Position numbers and translations under genes: made by a program
Shown: positions 25,624-35,271 of the stretch, piece after piece
Numbering within the stretch: position 1 is the stretch's first letter
How the letters are laid out: every line of letters begins with the position of its first letter
Assembly (NCBI RefSeq): GCF_006439335.1
Contig: NZ_SAWY01000003.1
Location: forward strand, 177,397-241,396
Source of the DNA: Litorilituus lipolyticus
GTDB lineage: Bacteria; Pseudomonadota; Gammaproteobacteria; Enterobacterales; Alteromonadaceae
Length of the DNA: 64,000 nt
Direction: 5' to 3'
The notes under the pieces: model-generated
Databases searched by the model: none
The model's input: the letters and a program-made list of their open reading frames with translations, nothing else
Told to the model about the DNA's origin: nothing

Positions 25624-26316
25624 TTAAGACCTATTGTAATTAAAGTTCAAGCCATAAAGGTATAAGGCTTGTACTGGTTTTCCATTTTTCTTTGGAATAG
25701 AGAAACGCACATTTTTAACCCAAGTTCGTATGGTATCCACCATTTCAGGATAAACGGGATCGACTATTTTCTTTATATGTGCTCGTCCGCGTTGATCAAT
25801 AATGATTTCAACTAACGTTGGAATACGTGTAACACCACGCTTTATGACAGACCATGGCGGCTGTACATATCGAGAAGAAATAATTTCTGGAAGCTGATCC
25901 AAACTTTTCACTTCAATTAAAGCAAAATCAACGGCGATAGTTTTAGACAAATCTAACGAATTCACATCAAATTCAGGCAACTGAACATTAGTCAGTTTTA
26001 ATTGTGCAACCTTTGGCTTTTTCGAATAGTCTAAAACGGGCCCAGCCCCCATTCCAATAAGATCAATACTGGCAGCATCAGATTCTGACTGGCTTTGCTC
26101 CATTTCAATTGGCGGCGGAGGTGGTGGCGGCAAAGGTAAGGCAACATCCACTTTACGCACAGTTACTACCTCTTCGTTAGTGAAGTCGCCTTGTTGCAAA
26201 TACAACATTAATAAAACAAGTAACAGCACTAATAACAGACTAATTAACCAAGGTAAGCCCTTCTTAATTATCTTTAAAAAGTGGTTACTCGTTAGGGCAT
26301 CGTTATGAATTGTCAT
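25624..26316 (-). CDS. tonB: TonB2-type energy transducer
   Basis: This 230-residue protein has a single N-terminal membrane anchor (about 16-37), a proline run (PLPPPPPPPIEME at about 61-73), a periplasmic linker and a C-terminal TonB domain. The domain includes SRYVQPPWSVIKRGVTRIP, VEIIIDQRGRAHIKKIV and WVKNVRFSIPKKNGKPV. It transmits proton-motive energy from ExbB/ExbD to outer-membrane receptors. It belongs to the short TonB2 class found with TtpC. No receptor gene is nearby, so its substrate cannot be read from context. Confidence 0.92.
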   Translation of the reverse strand: MTIHNDALTSNHFLKIIKKGLPWLISLLLVLLLVLLMLYLQQGDFTNEEVVTVRKVDVALPLPPPPPPPIEMEQSQSESDAASIDLIGMGAGPVLDYSKKPKVAQLKLTNVQLPEFDVNSLDLSKTIAVDFALIEVKSLDQLPEIISSRYVQPPWSVIKRGVTRIPTLVEIIIDQRGRAHIKKIVDPVYPEMVDTIRTWVKNVRFSIPKKNGKPVQALYLYGLNFNYNRS

Positions 26317-26320
26317 GTGG

Positions 26321-26728
26321 CTATTTCGTTACCGTAGCGATACTAACATTGCTGATACCAGCCAATTTCGCTTGATCAATAACTTGAACTAACAAATCAG
26401 TAGGCACAGTTTTATCTGCTTGTATAACCAAAGGCTTAACTTTTGATCGTATTGCTTGGGTTAAGGTCGCTCTAACCCCTTCAACGCCAATATTAGTGCC
26501 ACCATAAACCACTTCCTTACTGTCAGTTATCGCAATCATCAATACAGACTTTTGTAATTGTTTAGTGGAAACTGCTGACGGTTTATCAACATCAACACCT
26601 GTTTCTTTAACAAAAACGGTTGTCACAATAAAAAAGATCAATAAAATAAACACCACATCTAGCAAAGGTGCTAAATCAAGCTCTTGCCCTTTACTTTCTT
26701 CTAGTTTGCTTTCTATAAATGATTTCAT
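26321..26728 (-). CDS. exbD: ExbD-type proton channel subunit
   Basis: This inner-membrane protein of about 135 residues has one helix (about 22-40) carrying the essential Asp24 in LAPLLDVVFILLIFF, and a periplasmic domain. ATG 26728 overlaps the stop of the upstream exbB by four bases (ATGA), a typical coupled start; ATG 26746 is an alternative that adds six residues. With ExbB it forms the ion channel that powers TonB. Confidence 0.9.
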   Translation of the reverse strand: MKSFIESKLEESKGQELDLAPLLDVVFILLIFFIVTTVFVKETGVDVDKPSAVSTKQLQKSVLMIAITDSKEVVYGGTNIGVEGVRATLTQAIRSKVKPLVIQADKTVPTDLLVQVIDQAKLAGISNVSIATVTK

Positions 26729-27117
26729 TTTTTCAGTGCCATCCATTGATTCACTTTCGATTGCAGATAAGACAACATCAATAACCCCGGAATAACCATA
26801 ATTAAGCCAAGTTGTGTGGTAAACATCGCTTCAGCAATACCGCCACTAATCACTTCTTGTAAGTTAAAGCCATTCTCTACAGACATTCTAAAAAACGTTG
26901 TTAGTAATCCCGTAATTGTGCCGAGTAAGCCCAATAAAGGTAACGAGGCAAGAATCGTTTTAATACTCTTTAACCAATATTGGGTTCTGTTAAACCAGCG
27001 TTCACTCGCTTTATGCATGAAACACAGTTCTATCAGTAAGCCATAGCAAAAGAGCGCGACTAATAATATCGCCCAAATGACGGCGCTTTCTAAAAGAAAG
27101 ATATAATCAGCTAGCAT
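26725..27117 (-). CDS. exbB: ExbB/TolQ-type proton channel subunit
   Basis: This compact 130-residue inner-membrane protein has three hydrophobic helices. The conserved MotA/TolQ/ExbB block LPLLGLLGTITGLLTTF is followed by GGIAEAMFTTQLGL. ATG 27117 has TTGGAA in front; the frame also opens at a TTG four codons earlier. In TonB2 systems this is the ExbB2 partner of ExbD2, while the larger upstream gene is TtpC. Confidence 0.9.
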   Translation of the reverse strand: MLADYIFLLESAVIWAILLVALFCYGLLIELCFMHKASERWFNRTQYWLKSIKTILASLPLLGLLGTITGLLTTFFRMSVENGFNLQEVISGGIAEAMFTTQLGLIMVIPGLLMLSYLQSKVNQWMALKK

Positions 27118-27129
27118 TATGCATTCCAA

Positions 27130-28485
27130 TTAAGCAAAAGAGATCTTACTTAGTTTAATGGCATTGGCTTCAAGCTTGGCGCAATAGCTTTTACTGCGTC
27201 GAGTTAACAGCGCACTTAAAATAAGCGATGGAATCGCAACAATTAAACCTAACTCGGTAGTAATCAAGGCTTCAGAAATTCCGCCAGATACGGTTGAGGC
27301 GTCACCTGTTCCAAATATAGTCATCATCATAAAGGTGCTAATCATCCCTGAAACAGTTCCTAATAAACCAAGTAAAGGCGCAATGGCTGCACTGGTCGCA
27401 ATAGCACCAATAAAACGCTCGGTTTTGTGCTTATATTCAAGTAAGTATGCGATCAGTAAATCATCCCTTTCTTGTGAAATAGGGGTCGACATAGCAATAT
27501 CGAGTAAGCCTTTTTGTGCACCTTGACTGGAAGATGCCAGCACAGCAAGTTGCTCTTGAACATGAGCCATAGCGACCTCATCGTTCTTATCAGATAAATG
27601 CACAATAGCTTTTACTTTCTCAATTAACTTCACATCAATTTTTGGCAGTTTCACTAATTGCGTCGCCTTAATCACTGAAACTACTAAAGATAAAGCGCCA
27701 AAGAAGATAATCGGCAACGCCCATACACCGCCAGTTTTAACATGGGCCAATATACCTTGTTGCTTATCTTTAAGCTTATAAGCATTGCCTAAGGTAGGAT
27801 CAAATCTTAAGGTCCCTGCGCCAGAGGCTTGAATAGAGCCAAGCTCTGCGATGGCTTGTTCATCAAAAATATCCGCTAATATTCTAGGCTCAGAGATAAT
27901 CTCTCGTGAAACAGGCCCACCAGATAATGCACTGGCATCGTAAGCTACTTCCACAGGGCCTATGGTTATAGTATTAACACGATCAATACTGCCTTGCTCT
28001 GTGATCACTTCCTGCTCTTGCCAGCTCGGCGTTAACTTATTTAATAGCTGCTGTGATATTTGCGTTAAGCTATTAACATCAATAACGATTGCTCCATTAG
28101 CTTGTGTGAACTGCTCTGATGGTAATTGATTAGCTTCTGCGTAACTCGTTAAAAGTTGTTTTTGATAATTACTTTGTGTGGACCACTGCGTTAAGCGCTT
28201 TTCTAGCTGCTCAACACTCATTAATTGTTCATCAGCAAAACGTTGCAGCACCACGGCTTTCTCTCTCAATGCTTTTACTTGTTTTTGCTGTTTAGCAATC
28301 TCACGGGCTAAGGCAGTTGATTGCTTATTTACTGCTTGTTCGACTCGCGTTAATGATTGTTTTGAGTTCGAAATTCGCTCTATCAGTTCTTGCACTATTT
28401 TATCGTTTGCATGTACTTGTTGAGTTGAAAGCACTATCAAGCAAATAAAAATGCCACTAAGAGGTTTCATTAAGGCTTGCATCAT
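27130..28485 (-). CDS. ttpC: TtpC-like MotA/TolQ/ExbB protein of the TonB2 system
   Basis: This 451-residue protein has a signal peptide (about 1-26) and a long periplasmic coiled coil (about 30-120, with QKQVKALREKAVVLQRF). A linker and then a C-terminal ExbB-type three-helix channel domain follow (LGLLGTVSGMISTFMM, then GGISEALITTELGL). Size and layout match TtpC, which is required for TonB2 function in Vibrio. It stabilises or modulates the ExbB-ExbD-TonB complex. It lies two bases after the DUF3450 gene. Confidence 0.88.
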   Translation of the reverse strand: MMQALMKPLSGIFICLIVLSTQQVHANDKIVQELIERISNSKQSLTRVEQAVNKQSTALAREIAKQQKQVKALREKAVVLQRFADEQLMSVEQLEKRLTQWSTQSNYQKQLLTSYAEANQLPSEQFTQANGAIVIDVNSLTQISQQLLNKLTPSWQEQEVITEQGSIDRVNTITIGPVEVAYDASALSGGPVSREIISEPRILADIFDEQAIAELGSIQASGAGTLRFDPTLGNAYKLKDKQQGILAHVKTGGVWALPIIFFGALSLVVSVIKATQLVKLPKIDVKLIEKVKAIVHLSDKNDEVAMAHVQEQLAVLASSSQGAQKGLLDIAMSTPISQERDDLLIAYLLEYKHKTERFIGAIATSAAIAPLLGLLGTVSGMISTFMMMTIFGTGDASTVSGGISEALITTELGLIVAIPSLILSALLTRRSKSYCAKLEANAIKLSKISFA

Positions 28486-28487
28486 TA

Positions 28488-29285
28488 TTAGCTCTCCGCC
28501 TTCTGGCTTGTCACTTTAACTGGTAAATCGATAAATTTTGCCGTGGTTGGTTTTTGTAGAATATCTCGCAGTTTTAATAAATCTTGTGCGGCTAGTACAC
28601 GTCCTAACTCCGCCGAGGAAGATTCATTGTGCCACCACAGCCAACCTGAAGAGTCGGCTCTTCCATAACCATAATGCAAGCCATCATCACTCACATACCA
28701 GCCTTGAGAGACACCTAAATACATTTGAGTAACCAGTAGGTTTTTTGTATTACCCGACTCACTTGGTATTGCCATAGAGCCACGATTAAGAGCAATACGC
28801 TCATCAAATTCATTTACCAACTGATAAAGGGATAAGATACGCTCTAATTTTTCACTGTCAGTTGCCCCCTCTTGAGTAAGTAGCAGTAACTTTTCTTGCC
28901 ATTGTTCTTGCAAGGGTGGCGGTAAGCGCATTAATAGTTTTTGACAAAAAGCCGTTGCTTGTAAAATTTGCTTTCTAACGGCGACTTGCTCTTGTTCAAG
29001 TAGGCTCTGTTTTTCACTTAGCTCAATACGACGTTCATCAACATCAGAGCGATCGGTGTCCGCTTTTTTTAATAAGCTGGCTAATTCTGTTTTCTCAACA
29101 ATGAGTAATGATTGGGTTTGTTCAAGCTGCTGCTTTTTGGTATTCCAATCCAACTGGAGTTGGCCTTTTTGGCTTTCAATATCAAGCCATTGCTGCATGA
29201 GTTCAGTTAAATTTTCTTGTGCTTGGGATCCGAAGCTTGCACATAAAGCGGCTGCGCAAAATACTCCCTTACTTAAAGCTTTCAT
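28488..29285 (-). CDS. DUF3450 family protein, first gene of the TonB2 operon
   Basis: This 265-residue periplasmic protein has a signal peptide (about 1-22). A coiled coil follows (about 30-110, LMQQWLDIESQKGQLQLDW onward), then a C-terminal globular part (YLGVSQGWYVSDDGLHYGYG). DUF3450 proteins head TonB2 operons across Vibrio and Alteromonadales and are thought to work with TtpC; the biochemical role is unknown. ATG 29285 follows AGGTGA; a GTG two codons earlier is possible. Confidence 0.87.
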   Translation of the reverse strand: MKALSKGVFCAAALCASFGSQAQENLTELMQQWLDIESQKGQLQLDWNTKKQQLEQTQSLLIVEKTELASLLKKADTDRSDVDERRIELSEKQSLLEQEQVAVRKQILQATAFCQKLLMRLPPPLQEQWQEKLLLLTQEGATDSEKLERILSLYQLVNEFDERIALNRGSMAIPSESGNTKNLLVTQMYLGVSQGWYVSDDGLHYGYGRADSSGWLWWHNESSSAELGRVLAAQDLLKLRDILQKPTTAKFIDLPVKVTSQKAES

Positions 29286-29380
29286 AATCACCTAAAAAAC
29301 AGTTAATAATAACAATACATAAAATGTTCATTCAGATTAACTGATGTTTATTCAAGCAGGCAAACGTCTATTTCACCTTT

Positions 29381-29426
29381 TGACAGCGGAAATTTGATGC
29401 AACCGCCCCAAATGACAACGCTGTCA
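29381..29426. repeat. Short inverted repeat upstream of the TonB2 operon
   Basis: TGACAGCG (29381-29388) and CGCTGTCA (29419-29426) are an exact 8-bp inverted repeat 30 bases apart, in the 196-base space between the recQ-like and DUF3450 genes. It could be an operator of the TonB2 operon or a weak terminator after recQ. No convincing Fur box was found there. Confidence 0.3.
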
Positions 29427-29481
29427 GCTCATTAAAGTAAATATATAACAAATAAATATAAGTTATAACCACTAGAGCGTT

Positions 29482-31479
29482 TTAGCTGGGTAATATAGTT
29501 TTTAATCGGTCACGTATAGCTTGATATGTGTGCTGATGACATAGACCAAAGGCAGGTAATTGCCTGATCTTATTGCGGCTGAAAGCAGGTGATGACAAGC
29601 CTGCAAAGAAGCGACAGTAGCTATCAAGGGATAATGATATATTTAGTTTACCTTCCAGCTTACTATCTAGCGATTGTACTCCCTGTTTTAGCTCTTCATC
29701 CGTAGGCCAAGCGTAATTAACTTTCTCAGAAGTTAGCTCAATGCTTTTACCATGGCAAACACTACAATGCATGCAATGAAATTGACCCTTTTGCTCAATA
29801 AGTTGACGGTGATACGAAGCATCATCAAAGTATTGCGCTAAGTTTACATAAAGGCAGGTCTTTAACTGAAAAAAACCAACAAGTTGACTAATTCGTTCAA
29901 TTTCTTTTTGCTCTTTTTCTTGAAAGTAATGATAGAGTTTTTCGATTAAATCAGTTTCTTGCAGCTTATTAAGCTGTACATTATAAACCTCTGTCATTGC
30001 TTTGGTTTCAAGCTCAAGCAACTCTTGTTGCTGCAAGTACTCTAACGCAGCAATAACACGGTTTCGCTCAATACTTTTATCCTTTAATAAGCGTTCAAAG
30101 TCTAAACTGCCCCACACTTTTTTAAACTGGACAGCGTTAAAGATGCAAGATAAGAAAGTTTGTCGGTCTTGATCAAAGCGCGATAATATTTGTTCTATAG
30201 GTTGTAAAAGCTTTATTTTAAAGTCAGCAAAATAACTGTGCTGTGATTGAATTACGCCAGTTAACTCTAACTGCACCAGCAAGGTTTTTAATGGTAATTG
30301 TTTGATATTACTTTCATTAGATAGCTGTAACAATTGAACTTCCCATCGCCCAAAGGTTTGCTGTTGCTTTATCGAATCAAGCACATAAGCAATACTATTT
30401 TGCTCTGGGGTATCAGCGTAAATAAAGTTTTCTAACGTTGTTAAGCCATCTAAATTTGCCAGTGTAATACAGTGTGATTGTTGATTATCTCGTCCCGCTC
30501 GCCCTATTTCTTGACTATAGTTTTCTATAGATTTGGGTAAGTCATAATGTATAACAAAACGAATATCACTTTTATCAATTCCCATACCAAAAGCAATTGT
30601 GGCAACAATGACTTGTATGTTATTTGCCATAAAGTCATCTTGAATTTGAGTTCTTTTTTCGCTAGTAAATCCCGCATGATATGCACTAGCATTAATGCCG
30701 TTTTCCTGTAAAAACAATGCCACTTGCTCTGCGCTTTGCTGCAAAGTGACATAAACTATGCCTGCCGGTTTAGTCACTGATTGATGCATTAAAATTTGCT
30801 GATTCACTTGCTCAAGTAAGACGGTATTCTTACTATGTTCAGCTACAGCCAGTGCCGTTAACACTAAATTTTTACGATAAAAGCCTGTTTGCACAATATT
30901 TTTGGCTTTAATGGCAAACTTTTCCGCCATATCAAGCTTAACTTGCTTGGTCGCTGTTGCCGTTAATAACAGTACAAGAGGAATATTCAATGCCTGACGA
31001 TATTGCGGTAACTTTAGATAATCAGGCCTAAAATTATGGCCCCATTCTGATATACAGTGTGCTTCATCGACCACCAACATAGATACTGCAACATTCTGGA
31101 TAAAGCGCCTGAATCGTTCATTCTTAAAACGTTCAACAGAAACCATGAGAATTTTGGTTTCACCTGACTCGACAGCACTCATAATAGCTTGGTTTTCTTG
31201 AGGACTTAAGCTTGAGTCGATACAAGCGGCAGCAATCCCTGTAGACCTAAGAAAAGCTAACTGATCTTTCATCAATGCGATTAAAGGAGAAACTACTAAG
31301 GTTAAATTAGGTAGCTGTAATGCAGTTAATTGATAGCATAAGGATTTACCCGATCCCGTAGGAAATATAGCAAGTGTCGACTCTCCTTGTAACAGTTGAG
31401 TTATGGCTTGCTCCTGACCTGGACGAAATCCATCAAAGCCAAAATATTGTTTGAGATGTGAGGTCAGTAAAGTATTCAT
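29482..31479 (-). CDS. RecQ-family ATP-dependent DNA helicase
   Basis: This 665-residue SF2 helicase has motif I FPTGSGKSLCYQ (about 41-52), motif II VVDEAHCISEWGH and motif III LLTATAT. The helicase C domain has AFGMGIDKSDIRFVIHYDLPKS and QEIGRAGRD. The zinc region is present but degenerate (KTCLYVNLAQYF, then HCMHCSVCHG), and no HRDC domain is seen. It is more divergent than the main RecQ, so it is a RecQ-like paralogue acting in repair or recombination. It stands alone, without defence-type neighbours. Confidence 0.87.
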   Translation of the reverse strand: MNTLLTSHLKQYFGFDGFRPGQEQAITQLLQGESTLAIFPTGSGKSLCYQLTALQLPNLTLVVSPLIALMKDQLAFLRSTGIAAACIDSSLSPQENQAIMSAVESGETKILMVSVERFKNERFRRFIQNVAVSMLVVDEAHCISEWGHNFRPDYLKLPQYRQALNIPLVLLLTATATKQVKLDMAEKFAIKAKNIVQTGFYRKNLVLTALAVAEHSKNTVLLEQVNQQILMHQSVTKPAGIVYVTLQQSAEQVALFLQENGINASAYHAGFTSEKRTQIQDDFMANNIQVIVATIAFGMGIDKSDIRFVIHYDLPKSIENYSQEIGRAGRDNQQSHCITLANLDGLTTLENFIYADTPEQNSIAYVLDSIKQQQTFGRWEVQLLQLSNESNIKQLPLKTLLVQLELTGVIQSQHSYFADFKIKLLQPIEQILSRFDQDRQTFLSCIFNAVQFKKVWGSLDFERLLKDKSIERNRVIAALEYLQQQELLELETKAMTEVYNVQLNKLQETDLIEKLYHYFQEKEQKEIERISQLVGFFQLKTCLYVNLAQYFDDASYHRQLIEQKGQFHCMHCSVCHGKSIELTSEKVNYAWPTDEELKQGVQSLDSKLEGKLNISLSLDSYCRFFAGLSSPAFSRNKIRQLPAFGLCHQHTYQAIRDRLKTILPS

Positions 31480-31592
31480 TATCTGGCTCTTTATGGGATA
31501 TCAGGAAAGTGCGGTAATAACCATTACAGCCCAACACATGTTAAGCAAGCAAATGACTTTAATCTAAATATAATTACTTACATAGGGTAAAA

Positions 31593-33059
31593 CTATGTAC
31601 CGCAAAAGGTATGATAGTCTTTATCGTTATCCTTAGGTGCATCTTGAAAATGCGGAGTATCATCAAGTTGCTCATACGGCTGTTTTAATACCGCCAGAAG
31701 TCTATGCAATGAGGATAAATCACCGGTTTCTTGGCTGACTTTTAACACAGCTTCTATATGATGATTTCTCGGAATAACTCGTGGGTTATTACTCTTCATC
31801 AGTTGATGAGCCGCTGAGCTGTTTTCTTTAACACGCGTTAACCACTGTTCAAACCATATACCTAGGCTTGCTTTGAGTTCATGATGATTCTTCTCATCAA
31901 TTAAGGCGTCGGTTAAGTTAACAAAAGTTTGTGTATAGTCTAATGATTGACTCTCTAATACCTCAATTAATGAAGTAATTAGGGCTTCATCCTCAGCATG
32001 CAGTGACTTAATGCCTATTTTATTGGCCATCATCTGCATGTAACCTCGCATCAATTTCTGATGTAGTGATGTCAGTAATGGCTGAATTGACGCTACCGCC
32101 GCTTCTTCATCATCGCTCACTAGCGGAATTAAGGTTTCGGCAAATCGAGTCATATTCCACATCATGATGGTCATTTGTTCGCCAAATGCATAGCGACCAT
32201 ACTTATCAATTGAGCTAAATACCGTATTGCGATCATAGCTATTCATCATTGCACAGGGGCCAAAATCAATGGTTTCGCCTGAAATAGCGGTATTATCTGT
32301 ATTCATTACGCCATGAATAAATCCAACTCGCATCCAAGATAATATGAGCGGGATTTGCTTTTGAGCAACTGCATTAAAAAATGCCAGCACCTGTTCACTA
32401 GAAAGCTGCTCAGGTGTTGCTTCTTGCTCATTAAAAATTTCTGGAAAATGACGCTCGATAGCAAAATGAGTCAATTTCTTTAACGACTCAATATCTTTAC
32501 GTGCAGCGAAGTATTGAAATGTTCCTACCCTAATATGACTTGCAGCAACCCTCGTCACAATAGCCCCAGCATAAGGTCTTTCACGATACACTTGCTCACC
32601 TGTCGCCACAACGGCTAAGCAGCGTGTTGTAGGAACACCTAAAGCGAACATAGCTTCACTCATAATATATTCACGCAAAGCAGGCCCCAGTGCACAACGG
32701 CCATCACCGCGACGTGAAAATTGAGTAATACCCGAACCTTTTAATTGAATATCCCTTACCTGACCGTACTTATCTGTTAGCTCTCCCAGTAAGTGGGCTC
32801 GGCCATCACCTAGTTGCGGATTAAAGTGTCCGAATTGATGACCAGAATAAGCTTGAGCAACAGGCGTAAACCCCTTGATAATTTGATTGCCTGAAAAATA
32901 CTGTGCAATTGTCTCATTATCATATTGTTCAAAAGGAATAGCCAATTCACTTGCTAACACGTTATTAAAAAGTAATAGCTCAGGCTTAGCTACAGGTACA
33001 GGAGAAGTACGCTGTGAAAAAGCTTTCCCCAAATGAAAATATTGATTAGAGATTTGCAA
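31593..33059 (-). CDS. selO: Protein adenylyltransferase SelO (YdiU)
   Basis: SelO is a pseudokinase-fold enzyme that transfers AMP from ATP to Ser, Thr or Tyr of proteins and helps in oxidative stress. The 488-residue protein has the family signature [24 protein letters not shown] near residue 70, [17 protein letters not shown], and [21 protein letters not shown]. It ends in the conserved C-terminal Cys (FCGT), the site of selenocysteine in eukaryotes. The start is TTG with AAGGT seven bases upstream; no ATG is suitably placed. Confidence 0.93.
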   Translation of the reverse strand: MQISNQYFHLGKAFSQRTSPVPVAKPELLLFNNVLASELAIPFEQYDNETIAQYFSGNQIIKGFTPVAQAYSGHQFGHFNPQLGDGRAHLLGELTDKYGQVRDIQLKGSGITQFSRRGDGRCALGPALREYIMSEAMFALGVPTTRCLAVVATGEQVYRERPYAGAIVTRVAASHIRVGTFQYFAARKDIESLKKLTHFAIERHFPEIFNEQEATPEQLSSEQVLAFFNAVAQKQIPLILSWMRVGFIHGVMNTDNTAISGETIDFGPCAMMNSYDRNTVFSSIDKYGRYAFGEQMTIMMWNMTRFAETLIPLVSDDEEAAVASIQPLLTSLHQKLMRGYMQMMANKIGIKSLHAEDEALITSLIEVLESQSLDYTQTFVNLTDALIDEKNHHELKASLGIWFEQWLTRVKENSSAAHQLMKSNNPRVIPRNHHIEAVLKVSQETGDLSSLHRLLAVLKQPYEQLDDTPHFQDAPKDNDKDYHTFCGT

Positions 33060-33085
33060 GATTTTACCTTATGACTTTCGCCAGC

Positions 33086-33799
33086 TTATGAGTAATACTG
33101 TTGTTCAATTCGTTGACAATATTGATTGAGATTAGGATAGTTTTTCGCTTTTTGATTGAATTTATCTTGATAATTTACCGAAAAAAACTGACATAACAAC
33201 GCATAAGCGGTTGCATCAAACGAGCAAACTTGCTCACCAAAGAAATATTGTTTATCACCTAAAACACTAGATAATGCCTGTAAGCTTTTATCGGTAATAG
33301 CTAAAATTTCATCTTCACTATGACGACCTAAACCTTGACCATTGAGTGTTTTTATGACGGATTTACGCACTAAATCCGGTACAAACCAACGTAAATAACT
33401 GGGGAACTTTCCAAAAAAGGCTTGTTTGACATAAGGCCAAGTGTCTTGTTGCACCCACCTTGAATAAACTAAACACCAATAAAGGTTCTCATCAAGAGAT
33501 TTAGTCATTAAGTACGCCTGCGCTTTTTGCTCTTCACTTAAGTGCTCATCTAAGCTTACGTTATATTTTTCAGTAAGTTGCTCAATTATATGCTGAGAGT
33601 CTGCGATAACTTGCTCTTGGTTAGCCTCTTCGAATGAGATAAAAGGTAGTTTTCCTTTAGGTGATTTTTTTAAATTACTACCGCGATCTACACGTTGATA
33701 TGGCAAACTGGCCATTTTTAAAAAGGTTTCTACTTTCACCACAAATGGGCTGGGATCTGTCACCCCCAAGTTTGCACCAAATCCATAAAGACTTATCAT
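33086..33799 (-). CDS. Glutathione S-transferase-like protein (FAX/metaxin type)
   Basis: This 237-residue thioredoxin-fold/GST protein has an N-terminal domain with PSPFVVKVETFLKMASLPY and GKLPFIS, and a helical C-terminal domain with FFGEQVCSFDATAYALL. The pattern is that of the failed-axon-connections (FAX) GST subgroup. Whether it binds glutathione is unclear because the usual catalytic Ser, Tyr or Cys is not obvious. ATG 33799 is chosen for its AAGGA spacing. It lies 26 bases upstream of selO and probably forms an operon with it. Confidence 0.82.
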   Translation of the reverse strand: MISLYGFGANLGVTDPSPFVVKVETFLKMASLPYQRVDRGSNLKKSPKGKLPFISFEEANQEQVIADSQHIIEQLTEKYNVSLDEHLSEEQKAQAYLMTKSLDENLYWCLVYSRWVQQDTWPYVKQAFFGKFPSYLRWFVPDLVRKSVIKTLNGQGLGRHSEDEILAITDKSLQALSSVLGDKQYFFGEQVCSFDATAYALLCQFFSVNYQDKFNQKAKNYPNLNQYCQRIEQQYYS

Positions 33800-33881
33800 C
33801 ACATTTCCTTATTATTGTAATAGTTTTATTTAACTGTAAATATAAACAGTATCACAATTTCATTACATGTAAAGAAATCCA

Positions 33882-34472
33882 TTAATCGACAGGACAAGCA
33901 TCTACAGATTCAACGATGCCTTTATTTTCAGTTAAGTAACATTCATCTAATAAAGAACAATAACAAACCTGTACTTTTAAATGGCGTCGTTCAATATTCA
34001 GTTTTGACCATAGCCCTTCACTCAACTCGCCTCTATACAGTTTGTAAAACTCTATTTTATCTTGAGCTGGAATTACAACATTATAGGTTGAGGAAGTCAC
34101 ATAGCCTCCCTTAGCTAAATCTAAACTTGCGGGTGGGTTATTGTTATATTGTTTTAGTTCATTCGAACAACAGTCCTTTAAGTAATCAAAGAAGTCCGTT
34201 GAAGATTTGCCATGATACTTATAGGTTACTGTTTTAACGATCGCTGGCCCTACACCGCCATTTACTAAGCGAAAGTTGATTACCGGCTCGTTAGTATCTT
34301 CCTCTACATTACCTGTTCCATATTGCAATAAAGGCAATGTCATCGCTTTAACTTGTTTCTCAGCAGCATTCGCTTGTAAATAGGTTGCATAAAACGAAGC
34401 TGCTGAAATTAATATGGCACACAAGGCAAGAGTTAAGTTAAGTTTTTGTGATGAAAAGCCTGAATCTGACAC
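33882..34472 (-). CDS. Hypothetical protein with one N-terminal membrane helix
   Basis: This 196-residue protein starts at GTG 34472 with AAGGA seven bases upstream. A helix at about 11-30 anchors it. The remainder, probably periplasmic, contains a beta-rich domain (INFRLVNGGVGPAIVKTVTYKY, then LKVQVCYCSLLDECYL) with six cysteines. Similar short anchored proteins occur in many marine bacteria without known function. I do not recognise a named family. Confidence 0.7.
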   Translation of the reverse strand: MSDSGFSSQKLNLTLALCAILISAASFYATYLQANAAEKQVKAMTLPLLQYGTGNVEEDTNEPVINFRLVNGGVGPAIVKTVTYKYHGKSSTDFFDYLKDCCSNELKQYNNNPPASLDLAKGGYVTSSTYNVVIPAQDKIEFYKLYRGELSEGLWSKLNIERRHLKVQVCYCSLLDECYLTENKGIVESVDACPVD

Positions 34473-34568
34473 GATATTTCCTTATGCAGGTTTCTTGATA
34501 AAAGCACTAATTGGTAGTGGCTAATTTAGCTTAGTAAACTAGCACAATACTTTATCTGTCACTAGTGT

Positions 34569-34931
34569 CTAGCAACAAGGTTTTATTTCCGCAGCAACCA
34601 CTGAAATTTCAACGAGCAATGCTTCACGTGCCATTTTGGCCGCAACACAAGCTCTGGCTGGTGCATGGCCTTCAGGTATCCAAGCATCCCATACCGCATT
34701 CATATCACTAAAATAGCTCATGTCCTTCACATAAATAGTGGCTGATAAGATATGTTCTCTATCGCTACCTGCTTGAGCTAATAATGCATCCACTTTATCA
34801 AGCATAGTTTGGGTTTGTTCAGTGATGCCTTTTGAGGCATCTGCTGCGACTTGACCACATAAATAAATTGTACCGTTATGCTTAACGATTCGACTCATAC
34901 GTTGTTTTGTTTCTAATCTTTCAATTGTCAT
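34569..34931 (-). CDS. RidA/YjgF family deaminase
   Basis: This 120-residue protein has the YjgF fold: [12 protein letters not shown], the [12 protein letters not shown] strand and helix, then [21 protein letters not shown]. The Arg of APARA, which binds the substrate carboxylate in RidA, is present. RidA hydrolyses reactive enamine/imine intermediates from PLP enzymes. This paralogue differs from canonical RidA in the GYGxG and PF regions, so its preferred substrate may differ. Confidence 0.88.
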   Translation of the reverse strand: MTIERLETKQRMSRIVKHNGTIYLCGQVAADASKGITEQTQTMLDKVDALLAQAGSDREHILSATIYVKDMSYFSDMNAVWDAWIPEGHAPARACVAAKMAREALLVEISVVAAEIKPCC

Positions 34932-35112
34932 TATTCTTCTGCTCGTTTTATTTAAATTTTATCGGCACAGTTTAAGCTATGTAACTTGAACAAGTATATC
35001 GCGATATTCCGTCCATGGACGCTCGCATATTCTTCCCTGATTATGACGTATACTTTTATCAAGCTTATACAACTTAAACAATCTCAATTACTTCTAACTA
35101 ATAGCCAATAAA

Positions 35113-35144
35113 AAAGCCTCATTATTAATCCATAATGAGGCTTT
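35113..35144 (-). terminator. Rho-independent terminator of guaBA
   Basis: AAAGCCTCATTAT (35113-35125) pairs perfectly over 13 bp with ATAATGAGGCTTT (35132-35144). On the minus strand the stem runs into TTTTTTATT. It lies about 130 bases after guaA and 50 bases beyond the structured element at 35195. Confidence 0.9.
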
Positions 35145-35194
35145 ATAATTTGATATTTTTAACTTAAGCGTAGGGTAATTGGAATATTTCTAAG

Positions 35195-35234
35195 AGAAAG
35201 CACGGAGCCTATGACTATAGGTGAGTACTTTCGA
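35195..35234 (-). ncRNA. Structured 3'-UTR element, copy 1 (after guaA)
   Basis: In minus-strand sense an outer 8-bp stem GAAAGTAC/GTGCTTTC encloses a TCA/CTCC internal loop and an inner 5-bp stem CCTAT/ATAGG with loop AGTC. The same layout occurs after guaB and ndk with compensatory changes. The minus-strand RNA has a G-U pair where the plus strand would have a C-A mismatch, so the transcribed strand is that of guaA. It starts 37 bases after the guaA stop. Confidence 0.6.
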
Positions 35235-35271
35235 CAACGAAATAATACAATTAAACCAGCTTAAGCAAAAA

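Noticed and set aside
29286..29481. Fur box upstream of the TonB2 operon
   Set aside because: The AT-rich stretch has only scattered partial matches to the Fur consensus, too weak to call.
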